Shown here: one piece after another, positions 30,310 to 37,319 of the stretch
Layout: each line of letters starts with the position of its first letter
How positions within the stretch are numbered: position 1 is the first letter of the stretch
NCBI GenBank assembly: GCA_030528445.1
Contig: JAUMYV010000014.1
Coordinates: forward strand, 1 to 37,319
From: Porphyromonadaceae bacterium
GTDB taxonomy: Bacteria; Bacteroidota; Bacteroidia; Bacteroidales; Porphyromonadaceae
DNA: 37,319 nt
Direction of reading: 5' to 3'
Made by a program: the position numbers and the translations under genes
The notes under the pieces: generated by a model
The model's input: only the letters and a program-made list of their open reading frames with translations
Told to the model about the DNA's origin: nothing
Databases searched by the model: none

Positions 30310-30706
30310 AGCTATTCGCTATTTGTAGTTGATCCTTGGGAGTTATCCTAGATAGTGTTTGCTGTCTGTTGATTGGAGCTGTGCAGGTGTGGTGGTTACA
30401 TCCTAGGAGACTCGCGTGAAGGTAAATACTTTATTAACGTGAGGTTCGTTTCTTGTACCGAAATGATGCTGATTTGGATGGGCTTCTTGCTTAGAAATGA
30501 ATGGATTAAATGATGAATTGTAAAATCAGCAGTTTTTCACTACTTTTGTGCAAACCAAATGATGTAGGGGAGTCTCTCTGAGAGATTTCGATAGATAGGG
30601 GGTGAGGTTACAGGAATAAAAGCTGTGAGATGAAGGCTCTGTGCACAGTTGTGTTGAGTTCAATCTCGCGAGATAAAAATGATTATATAGACAGAGCAAC
30701 TCAATT
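30310..30706. other. Divergent kdsA-rprX intergenic region
   Basis: About 400 bases hold the rprX promoter at 30517-30548 and a leader of roughly 150 bases; the kdsA -7 element is just outside it. The only open frames are short and unconvincing. No repeats or riboswitch-like structure were recognised. Confidence 0.6.
30517..30548 (+). promoter_or_regulatory. rprX promoter
   Basis: ATTG (30517-30520), a 20-bp gap, then TACTTTTG (30541-30548), a perfect TAnnTTTG -7 box. Transcription would start near 30556, leaving a 5' leader of about 150 bases. Confidence 0.65.
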
Positions 30707-32215
30707 GTGAAAAAAAAAGCAATTTGGGGCGTAGGGTTCACCCTATTACTAGTCTTCGTCGTTCTATTCGGACTTCAGTACACGTACTATCAGCGTGTCA
30801 TCAGCATCCGCAAAGAACAAACTCGGCAGATGGCAAAGGAAGTCCTTGCCGAGGTCGCTGGCGATATAGAATTGCGAGAGCTAATTCGGTATCTGAATCT
30901 TCAGCTAGGCACGTCAGCAGTGCTCGGGCAGTCGGAGTCTCCTATACATCTTCCTTACAGGCACCAGCAAGAGAAGAAAGCGACCATCGTCACCGATGAT
31001 CAAGCCATTGATGGGAACTCTAGCGAAACCTACGAGGACTCCGAGCTACCTGCCATAAGCAATAGAATGATGCAAGCCTACCTGATGAGGCGAGATCATC
31101 TAGATGAATACATCCTAAGGCATATCTACGAAGAATACTCCTACGACAGCATTCCTCAGCTGATTAATCCCCGCTTTTTGACCCAACAGCTACGTACTCG
31201 CCTAGATAGCAAGGGCGTGTGTGAGGCATATAACATCATCCTCTGCGACGCACGTGGTCGTAAGCTATATGAGTTCACGCAGCCTGGTATGCTACAAAAA
31301 AAGCGTGATACAGAGGATGTCGTAATCCAGAGACTATTCGTCAAGCAGGGCAACCCCAACCAACTAACTCCATTCCTGCGTCTGACCCTAGATTTTAGCC
31401 CGAGCCGCAGTGAGATGCTGAGCTTTGCTTTACCAGGAGTCATTTCAACCATTTTCGTTTTGATATTGGGGTGCTTTGTCATCGTGATTCTGGTGAGGCA
31501 TTTGTCTTTTCATAGTATGAAAACGAGTTTCATCAACAACATGACGCATGAGCTCAAGACTCCTGTCAGCTCGATTAAGCTCGCTTCAAGCCGTCTACGA
31601 GAACAGGAAATCATTGAGAATCCCGATAAACGCCGCCGATTCATCTCGATCATTGAGCACGAAACGGGGCGTATGCAGCTGCTCATCGACAAAGTATTGC
31701 AGTTCTCTGTTTTGGATAGTAAAACAGACCCGATGCCACTCAAAGAGCTTGAGCTCAATGAGATTTTGCTTCCTGTTGCCGAGATTTATACAGCTCATGC
31801 ACAGAATAAAGGCGGAGACCTGACTCTAGACCTAGAAGCCTACGATACTTGGATTAAGGCAAATCGGGTACATTTGACCAACGTCATATTCAATTTGCTA
31901 GACAACTCGGTCAAGTATGCACATCCAGACCGTCCGTTGCAGCTGCGATTGGCTACGGAGAATGTCGAGTCCTACATCAAGATTGTCGTCGAGGATAATG
32001 GTATTGGTATTCCCAAGGAAAGCCTCAAGAAAGTCTTCGATCGCTACTATCGCGTCCCTACGGGGCATCGACACGACGTCAAAGGTTTCGGGCTAGGATT
32101 GGCTTATGTCGCATCTGTGATAAGACAATTCGACGGACGTATCTACGCGGAGAGTGGTTCCGAGGGGGGGACACGTATGGTCATCAAGCTTCCGGTAAGT
32201 AAAGGTGAAGCCTAG
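30707..32215 (+). CDS. rprX: Sensor histidine kinase RprX
   Basis: The 502-residue inner-membrane kinase has transmembrane helices at about 6-24 and 242-264, with a periplasmic sensor of ~215 residues between. The dimerisation domain has the H box FINNMTHELKTPVSSIKL (His281). The ATPase domain shows the N box (VIFNLLDNSVKYAHP), G1 (VEDNGIGIP) and G2 (GFGLGLAYV) motifs, all intact. Translation starts with GTG at 30707; no ATG is available nearby. It is followed after 61 bases by a matching response regulator, the pairing known as RprX-RprY in Bacteroides fragilis. The signal sensed is not known from sequence. In Porphyromonas gingivalis RprY is described as lacking a partner kinase, so the intact pair is noteworthy. 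Confidence 0.85.
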   Translation: MKKKAIWGVGFTLLLVFVVLFGLQYTYYQRVISIRKEQTRQMAKEVLAEVAGDIELRELIRYLNLQLGTSAVLGQSESPIHLPYRHQQEKKATIVTDDQAIDGNSSETYEDSELPAISNRMMQAYLMRRDHLDEYILRHIYEEYSYDSIPQLINPRFLTQQLRTRLDSKGVCEAYNIILCDARGRKLYEFTQPGMLQKKRDTEDVVIQRLFVKQGNPNQLTPFLRLTLDFSPSRSEMLSFALPGVISTIFVLILGCFVIVILVRHLSFHSMKTSFINNMTHELKTPVSSIKLASSRLREQEIIENPDKRRRFISIIEHETGRMQLLIDKVLQFSVLDSKTDPMPLKELELNEILLPVAEIYTAHAQNKGGDLTLDLEAYDTWIKANRVHLTNVIFNLLDNSVKYAHPDRPLQLRLATENVESYIKIVVEDNGIGIPKESLKKVFDRYYRVPTGHRHDVKGFGLGLAYVASVIRQFDGRIYAESGSEGGTRMVIKLPVSKGEA

Positions 32216-32276
32216 CAGATTGGATAGTTAGGGAGTCAAGAAAAGATATTTTGAACTAAAATCATAGAGTAAACTT

Positions 32277-33014
32277 ATGGCAAATCAACTTAGAATTCTT
32301 CTCTGTGAGGATGAGGAGAACATAGGAAATATCCTAGTAGAGCTTCTAGAGAAGCACAACTTTGAGGTAGACCACTGCCGTGACGGCCAACAAGGCTGGG
32401 AGCACTTCCAGCAAAAAGATTACGATCTATGCCTGCTTGATGTCATGATGCCGCAGAAAGATGGCATGACACTCGCCAAGGAAATCAGATCCGTCAATAA
32501 ATCGATGCCAGTTATCTTCTTGACGGCGATGGGTATGCGTGAGAATATCCTCGAGGGCTTCCATGCTGGTGCAGATGACTACATTACCAAGCCCTTCAAT
32601 ATGGAGGAGCTGGTGCTACGCATCGAAGCTCTACTTCGCCGTGCTGGCAATCTATCTCGTGATATTAACGAGCCTCAAGAGACGTATCAGCTCGGTAAGT
32701 ACAGCTTCAATACAACTACCCAGCAGCTATCTCTAGGCGAGCATGTTATCCGTCTAACAACCAAAGAGAGCGAGCTCCTAACTCTGCTCTGCCAGTTTGC
32801 TAATAAAACGCTCGAGCGTAGCCATGCTCTAAGAGAGATTTGGGGCATTACGGAGACCCAAGTAGATCCAGAGCACGCTTTCTCACAGCGCAGTATGGAT
32901 GTCTACGTAACTAAACTGCGTCGTATGCTCGATCTCGACCCAACAATTGAGATTAAGAATGTACACGGCAAGGGCTACAAGCTCGTAATACCTCCTGTAC
33001 GCAAGCGCAAATAA
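32277..33014 (+). CDS. rprY: OmpR-family response regulator RprY
   Basis: The 245-residue product has a receiver domain with the acidic pocket CEDEEN (11-13), the phosphoacceptor Asp55 in LCLLDVMMP, Thr in FLTAMG and Lys in ITKPF. A winged-helix DNA-binding domain follows from ~135 (YSFNTTTQQLSLGEHVIRLTTKE ... VYVTKLRRMLDLDPTIEIKNVHGKGYKL). It lies 61 bases behind rprX and they are probably co-transcribed. The start at 32277 (MANQLRILLCEDEE) is natural, with no upstream alternative. RprY homologues regulate stress and oxidative-response genes in Porphyromonas. A hairpin terminator follows at 33036-33089. Confidence 0.93.
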   Translation: MANQLRILLCEDEENIGNILVELLEKHNFEVDHCRDGQQGWEHFQQKDYDLCLLDVMMPQKDGMTLAKEIRSVNKSMPVIFLTAMGMRENILEGFHAGADDYITKPFNMEELVLRIEALLRRAGNLSRDINEPQETYQLGKYSFNTTTQQLSLGEHVIRLTTKESELLTLLCQFANKTLERSHALREIWGITETQVDPEHAFSQRSMDVYVTKLRRMLDLDPTIEIKNVHGKGYKLVIPPVRKRK

Positions 33015-33035
33015 CCATTAGATTGCTTATGAACT

Positions 33036-33089
33036 AGGACTGTCATAGTGACTGAGATAAGGTTGCTAGAGCAGTCCTGTTTTTCTTTT
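33036..33089 (+). terminator. rprXY terminator
   Basis: AGGACTG (33036-33042) pairs with CAGTCCT (33072-33078), followed by GTTTTTCTTTT. The loop is about 29 bases. Confidence 0.6.
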
Positions 33090-33111
33090 CATCAATAAAT
33101 TGTATAGGACT

Positions 33112-36030
33112 ATGAAGAAGTCTATGCTGCTCCTTACGGGGCTACTCAGCCTATGGGGGCTCAGTGCTCAGGAGTATAAGACCCTCCAGCAGACAGATCC
33201 TGCGGGTTACAAGTACGAGATTGTTACCGACGATCCCACTCACACTCGTGTCTACACGTTAGCCAATGGGCTGACGGTCTATCTGAGTCGCAACCCCAAG
33301 ACACCACGCATCCAGACCTATATCCCCGTGCGTGCTGGCTCCAACCACGACCCCGCGGACAACACAGGTCTGGCTCACTACCTAGAGCATATGCTCTTCA
33401 AGGGGACGAGCCGTCTAGGAGCTCTCGACTGGGACAAAGAGCGTGTAGAGCTCAAGAAAATCAGCGATCTCTATGAGCTACACAAGGCTACTAGCGATAG
33501 TCTAGAGCGTCGTCGTATCTATCACCAGATCGACTCTATCTCCACGATTGCGGCAGGATACGTCTCGGCCAATGAGTATGACCGCCTGACCACCTCGATT
33601 GGAGCGCAAGGGACGAATGCCCACACTTGGGTCGAGGAAACTGTCTATAAAAATGATATCCCAGCCAATGAGCTAGAGCGCTGGCTACAGATCGAGAGTG
33701 AGCGATTCGGCGAACTCGTGCTACGCCTCTTCCATACGGAAATCGAAGCGGTGTACGAGGAGTTCAACATGGGACAAGACCGCATCAGCAGTCGCGTCTT
33801 CGAGCAGATGGGTAAGGCGCTCTTCCCAACGCACCCTTACGGACAGCAGACCACTATCGGTACGAGTGAGCATCTCAAGTCGCCTTCGCTCCAGGCCATT
33901 GAGCGTTATTTCCACAAGTACTACGTCCCCAATAATTATGCTATCGTGCTCGTGGGTGATCTAGATTACGACAAGACCATTGCCTTAGTGGACAAGTACT
34001 TTGGCAAGAAGCCTGCTAAGCCACTGGTGCACCCTAAGTTCCCTCGTGAGCAACCTATCGCCAAGGCGCAGACCTACGATGTGTATAGTAAAGACCCCGA
34101 GTACCTCTTTCTATCCTACCGCCTAGACGGTGGTACGGGCTCTATGGATGCCGCCTATCTGACCCTAGTGGATATGATCCTTGCCAATGGTCAGGCGGGA
34201 TTAATCGATCTAGATCTCAATCAAGCTCAGCTCGTGATGCAGGCTGGCTCATCTCCTATGATTCACAAGGAGTATAGCGTTCATCAGCTCTTCGGGATGC
34301 CCAAGCAAGGCCAGACTCTAGAGCAGGTACGTGAGTTGCTCTTGGCTCAAATCGAGCGTATCAAGCGAGGAGACTTCCCCGAGTGGCTCATTGAGGCGAC
34401 CATCAACGATCTAGAGCTGCAGAAGATTCGCGCTACGACCGATGCCAATAGCGTCGCCACAGAGCACTATACGGCCTTCATCCACGGACAGAAGTGGGGC
34501 GATCGCCTTCGATTCATTCAGGATCTACGCAAGATCAAGAAGAGCGACCTCGTGGCTTTCGTCAAGAAGCACTATGGCGATAACCACATCACCGTTTACA
34601 AACGCATCGGCGAAAACAAGGATCTAATCCGAGTGCAGAACCCAGGCATTACACCCCTTGAGCTAGATCGTAGCAAAATGTCTTCTTTCGGCAGGGAGCT
34701 ACTTGCCCAGCAAGCGCCAAGACTCAATCCGCTCTATATTGACTACAAGAAGGAAATCAAGCGCACGAAGATCGGTAAGCAGAGCATTGAGTACATCATC
34801 AATCCAGACAACGATCTATTTGAGCTGACCTATCTATTCGATATGGGGCAGTACAACGATAAGAAGCTCGACCTTGCTATTCAATATCTCGAGCTACTTG
34901 GTACCGACAAGCTCACGCCGCAGCAGATTCGTCAGGAGTTCTATAAGCTCGGCGTTAGCTACTCGGTTCGTTCTATGGGAGAGCGGATGCAGATTACCCT
35001 TACGGGGCTCAAGCGCAATATGGACGCAGGGATTCGCTTGCTTGAGGAGCTGATGCGTAGCGTTAAGCCCGATCAGGCTATTCTGGACGAGTACATTGCT
35101 CAGCGCATCAAGGCTCGCGAAGACAACAAGAAGAGTAGCCAAGCAATCTTCCGTGCCGAAGTGAGCTATGCGATGTACGGAGAGCATTCGCCACAGCGAG
35201 ACATCATCCCTACGAGCGAGCTCAAGCAGATTAAGGCTGCAGAGCTGACGAACCTCATCAAGGGACTCATGGGCTATAAGCACCGTGTCTTCTATTATGG
35301 CAACGATTTGGATGGGATGAAGAAGTCGCTCAAGCGTTACCATAAGTTTGGCTCTAAGGATTACCCCAAGGCCACCATCTATGAGCAGCAGCCTACTGGA
35401 GGCTCGATTTACTATGCCGACTATGATATGGTACAGGCACAGATGATGATGCTCCGCCGTGTAGCCAAGTACGATGCCAAGGAAATGGCGCTCACATCTG
35501 TCTTCAATGCCTACTTCGGTGGTGGGATGTCATCTATCGTCTTCCAAGAAATCCGCGAGGCTAAGAGTCTGGCATACTCTGCATATGCCTATTATGGAGG
35601 AGCTCGAAAGCTTGGGGAATACAACTATATACAAGCGTTCATCGGTACGCAGGCTAATAAGCTCACCGAGGCCTTCAATGCCATGGAGGGGCTGGTGCAG
35701 AATATGCCCCAGGCGGAGAAGAATTTCGAGACAGCTAAGGAATCCGTACTTCGAGACATCGAGAGCGAGCGCATCACACGTCAAGATATTTTCTGGCAAT
35801 ACGAGTCGCTCAAGCGTTTAGGTATCGACAACGATATGCGACGCCAGGTGTACGACGAGGTTAAGAAGATGACGTTGGCAGACCTAGTTGCGTTCTTCAA
35901 CAAGTCCGTCAAGGGTAGTGACTATACTTATGTGCTCATTGGTCGAGAGTCCGATCTGCCACTAGACTTCATGAAGAAGTATGGGCAGGTCAAGAAGCTA
36001 GATGTAGACTATCTCTTCAACGACAAGTAA
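33112..36030 (+). CDS. M16 family zinc metallopeptidase (pitrilysin/insulinase type), exported
   Basis: The frame is open from a TTG at 33100, but the ATG at 33112 begins a proper signal peptide (MKKSMLLLTGLLSLWGLSAQ, likely cut before Glu), giving 972 residues. The inverted zinc motif HXXEH is at HYLEH (His89, Glu92, His93), and the third ligand lies in AVYEEFNMG near 213-219. Between them is a charged, helical insertion of about 45 residues. The C-terminal half repeats the M16 fold without the zinc site (FGGGMSSIVFQEIREAKSLAYSAY near 800-830). This is the two-domain arrangement of processing proteases of this family. It probably degrades peptides in the periplasm. It is preceded by a terminator. 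Confidence 0.9.
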   Translation: MKKSMLLLTGLLSLWGLSAQEYKTLQQTDPAGYKYEIVTDDPTHTRVYTLANGLTVYLSRNPKTPRIQTYIPVRAGSNHDPADNTGLAHYLEHMLFKGTSRLGALDWDKERVELKKISDLYELHKATSDSLERRRIYHQIDSISTIAAGYVSANEYDRLTTSIGAQGTNAHTWVEETVYKNDIPANELERWLQIESERFGELVLRLFHTEIEAVYEEFNMGQDRISSRVFEQMGKALFPTHPYGQQTTIGTSEHLKSPSLQAIERYFHKYYVPNNYAIVLVGDLDYDKTIALVDKYFGKKPAKPLVHPKFPREQPIAKAQTYDVYSKDPEYLFLSYRLDGGTGSMDAAYLTLVDMILANGQAGLIDLDLNQAQLVMQAGSSPMIHKEYSVHQLFGMPKQGQTLEQVRELLLAQIERIKRGDFPEWLIEATINDLELQKIRATTDANSVATEHYTAFIHGQKWGDRLRFIQDLRKIKKSDLVAFVKKHYGDNHITVYKRIGENKDLIRVQNPGITPLELDRSKMSSFGRELLAQQAPRLNPLYIDYKKEIKRTKIGKQSIEYIINPDNDLFELTYLFDMGQYNDKKLDLAIQYLELLGTDKLTPQQIRQEFYKLGVSYSVRSMGERMQITLTGLKRNMDAGIRLLEELMRSVKPDQAILDEYIAQRIKAREDNKKSSQAIFRAEVSYAMYGEHSPQRDIIPTSELKQIKAAELTNLIKGLMGYKHRVFYYGNDLDGMKKSLKRYHKFGSKDYPKATIYEQQPTGGSIYYADYDMVQAQMMMLRRVAKYDAKEMALTSVFNAYFGGGMSSIVFQEIREAKSLAYSAYAYYGGARKLGEYNYIQAFIGTQANKLTEAFNAMEGLVQNMPQAEKNFETAKESVLRDIESERITRQDIFWQYESLKRLGIDNDMRRQVYDEVKKMTLADLVAFFNKSVKGSDYTYVLIGRESDLPLDFMKKYGQVKKLDVDYLFNDK

Positions 36031-36213
36031 GCGGTGTCTCATAATGCACAAACTGTGGTGTTGCTTGCGACATTTGCTCCGCACGGACTTCGTCGTCGGC
36101 TTCGGTCACACACTCTAGTGTGCTCCCTTTAGACTCAGTCTTAGCACCTTACATTTTGCGCATTCTGAGATGCCTTAAACGGCTGCCGCAAAAGTGAACT
36201 TTGCTACAGCCCC
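36031..36213. repeat. Palindromic repeat, copy 2, inside an inverted-repeat element
   Basis: The core GGCTGCCGCAAAA...TTTGCTACAGCCCC (36179-36213) matches the copies at 27839 and 37111. Just upstream a related arm (TTTGCGCATTCTGAGATGCC, 36156-36175) is inverted relative to GGTGTCTCATAATGCACAAA at 36033-36052. The enclosed ~100 bases contain CACAC/GTGTG at 36108-36121 and no gene. It looks like a small non-autonomous element or IS remnant. Confidence 0.55.
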
Positions 36214-36322
36214 AATCTTGCAAAAGCAATCGGAGGCAATCGCTCCATCGTGAGTGGTTGCCTCTGATTGTTTTTTGTATAGGCGGCAGACTTGCGAACA
36301 ACCATATATGGCAAGATGCTGT

Positions 36323-36330
36323 TATATTTG
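36323..36330 (+). promoter_or_regulatory. Promoter -7 element of the Bax-inhibitor-like gene
   Basis: TATATTTG is a perfect -7 box; no clear -33 TTTG is at the standard distance. Transcription would start near 36337, which rules out the TTG at 36340 as a likely start codon and supports the ATG at 36358. Confidence 0.5.
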
Positions 36331-36357
36331 TAAAACAATTTGATAATTAACGACAGT

Positions 36358-37083
36358 ATGAACAATCAAAATTATTATCCAGAAGGGGCTAGCTCGGGAA
36401 GATATATCTACGAGCAAGATGCGATCGTGATGGAGCGCTCACTGATCCAGCGCGTATTTCTGTGGATGACTATGGGGCTATCAATCACGGGGCTAACGGC
36501 TCTGCTGACGTACAATAGTTCGTTTTTCTACGATGTGATGAGCAATAATATCCTCTTCTGGGGATTGATGCTCGCCGAGCTAGGGATTGTGTTTTATCTC
36601 AGCTCACGTGTGATGAAGATGAGCTTCATGACCGCTACGGCTCTCTTTGGGGTTTACTCCGTGCTCAACGGCATCACGCTTAGCTTCATCTTTGCCGTCT
36701 ATACGATGCAGTCCATCTCGACGACCTTCTTCGTTACGGCTGGTACGTTCGCAGCAATGGCCGCAATTGGCTATACGACCAAGCGTGATCTATCTAAGAT
36801 GGGTAGCATCTTGCTGATGGCACTCATCGGGCTGATTATCGCTACGGTGGTCAATCTCTTTCTGAAAAATTCTATGTTTGAGCTCGTTATTTCGGGTATC
36901 GGCGTGCTGATCTTCACTGGGCTAACGGCCTACGATACACAGAAGATTAAGCTGATGCTGCGTCAAGCAGAAGACGGAGAGGTGGCCAAGAAGCTCTCTG
37001 TGATAGGGGCTCTAACCCTCTATCTCGACTTCATTAACCTCTTCCTATACCTGCTTCGCTTCTTAGGCTCACGCAACGAATAG
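36358..37083 (+). CDS. Bax inhibitor-1 / YccA family membrane protein
   Basis: The product has 241 residues from the ATG at 36358 (MNNQNYYPEG); an upstream TTG at 36340 lies too near the promoter. After a ~35-residue cytoplasmic N-terminus there are seven hydrophobic helices, beginning VFLWMTMGLSITGLTALLTY and ending with LTLYLDFINLFLYLLRFLG. The ITGLTALLT opening and the GLTAYDTQKIK motif near residue 195 are typical of the Bax inhibitor-1/YccA/YbhL family. Bacterial members are implicated in ion (calcium) leakage or protease interaction; the physiological role here is not certain. A palindromic terminator-like repeat follows 27 bases downstream. Confidence 0.93.
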   Translation: MNNQNYYPEGASSGRYIYEQDAIVMERSLIQRVFLWMTMGLSITGLTALLTYNSSFFYDVMSNNILFWGLMLAELGIVFYLSSRVMKMSFMTATALFGVYSVLNGITLSFIFAVYTMQSISTTFFVTAGTFAAMAAIGYTTKRDLSKMGSILLMALIGLIIATVVNLFLKNSMFELVISGIGVLIFTGLTAYDTQKIKLMLRQAEDGEVAKKLSVIGALTLYLDFINLFLYLLRFLGSRNE

Positions 37084-37110
37084 GAAAACCCTTAGAGTTT
37101 AATCTGCAAG

Positions 37111-37159
37111 GGGGCTGTGTCAAAATCGAATTTTGATACAGCCCCTTTTAGGTGTTTCA
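37111..37159 (+). repeat. Palindromic repeat, copy 3 (terminator-like)
   Basis: GGGGCTGTGTCAAAA (37111-37125) pairs with TTTTGATACAGCCCC (37131-37145), followed by TTTTAGGTGTTTC. It lies 27 bases after the Bax-inhibitor-like gene, in the same orientation relative to its gene as copy 1 at 27839. Confidence 0.7.
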
Positions 37160-37282
37160 GAATGCACAACTCTGATGTTTCTAGATAACACGAGCAATGT
37201 TATTTGATAAGTGAGCTTAGCGAAGTGACCGTAGCCTTTGGGCAACTTCTCTACGCCTTGGATAATACTTTAGAGCAAACTT

Positions 37283-37319
37283 AGCTCTATGTAGAGATAG
37301 TCTTGCTCTATGTAGAGAT
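37283..37319 (+). repeat. Two 15-base direct repeats at the right edge
   Basis: GCTCTATGTAGAGAT occurs at 37284-37298 and 37305-37319 with a 21-bp pitch. Each contains the palindrome CTCTA-TG-TAGAG. The array may continue outside the window. Confidence 0.5.

Noticed and set aside
37283-37319. CRISPR array start
   Set aside because: Repeat 15 bases and spacer-like gap of 6 bases are far too short.

Overview
The window is most of a Mu-type (replicatively transposing) prophage, about 1-27758, inserted next to ordinary chromosomal genes of a Bacteroidota bacterium, most likely Porphyromonas or a close relative. The lineage call rests on several things: promoters of the TTTG / TAnnTTTG type, no Shine-Dalgarno sequences, phage families typical of Bacteroidota (DUF4494, DUF3164-like, MuA/MuB homologues), and host genes rprX-rprY, a metal-type kdsA, a DUF3256-like exported protein and an M16 peptidase.

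Prophage layout, right to left. The predicted transposon end is near 27758 and is followed by a repeat-rich non-coding region (27145-27758) that looks like a transposase-binding end. An S24/LexA-like repressor (26452-27144, +) faces a leftward early operon: Ner-like regulator, MuA transposase, MuB ATPase, a second P-loop ATPase, small proteins, GemA/gp16-like, DUF3164-like, DUF4494 and one more small protein (26182 down to 19201). The early promoter (26390-26422) is overlaid by repeated operator motifs (ACTATTGT). Late genes form two divergent operons. One runs right (12875-19289): small and large terminase, DUF1320, a portal-MuF-nuclease fusion, gpG-like and a head-tail/tail-completion protein. 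The other runs left (12694 to 559): prohead protease/scaffold, major capsid protein, a lysis cassette (muramidase, holin-like, u-spanin-like), tail tube, frameshifted tail chaperones, tape measure, Dit-like and Tal-like tail proteins. There is no sheath or Mu-type contractile-tail set, so the particle should be a siphovirus. At the far left a lipoprotein gene cut by the window edge converges on the tail operon; whether it is phage cargo or host cannot be decided.

How it works together. The repressor should silence the early promoter. After induction MuA and MuB transpose the genome. Late expression appears to start from one symmetric regulatory site at 12718-12850, where two promoters are exact mirror images about position 12784, so one regulator could fire both morphogenesis operons together. 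The most unusual elements are this symmetric promoter; the C-terminal BECR-like nuclease domain on the portal-MuF protein, followed by a hairpin-rich possible RNA (18051-18203); a candidate unimolecular spanin overlapping a holin-like gene; and the layered repeat arrays at the phage end.

Host side (27839-37319): a coiled-coil membrane protein, a DUF3256-like exported protein and kdsA run left. rprX, rprY, an M16 zinc peptidase and a Bax-inhibitor-1 family membrane protein run right. A family of palindromic repeats (GGGGCTG...CAGCCCC) lies at 27839, 36179 and 37111. All calls come from reading the sequence; no database search was run.
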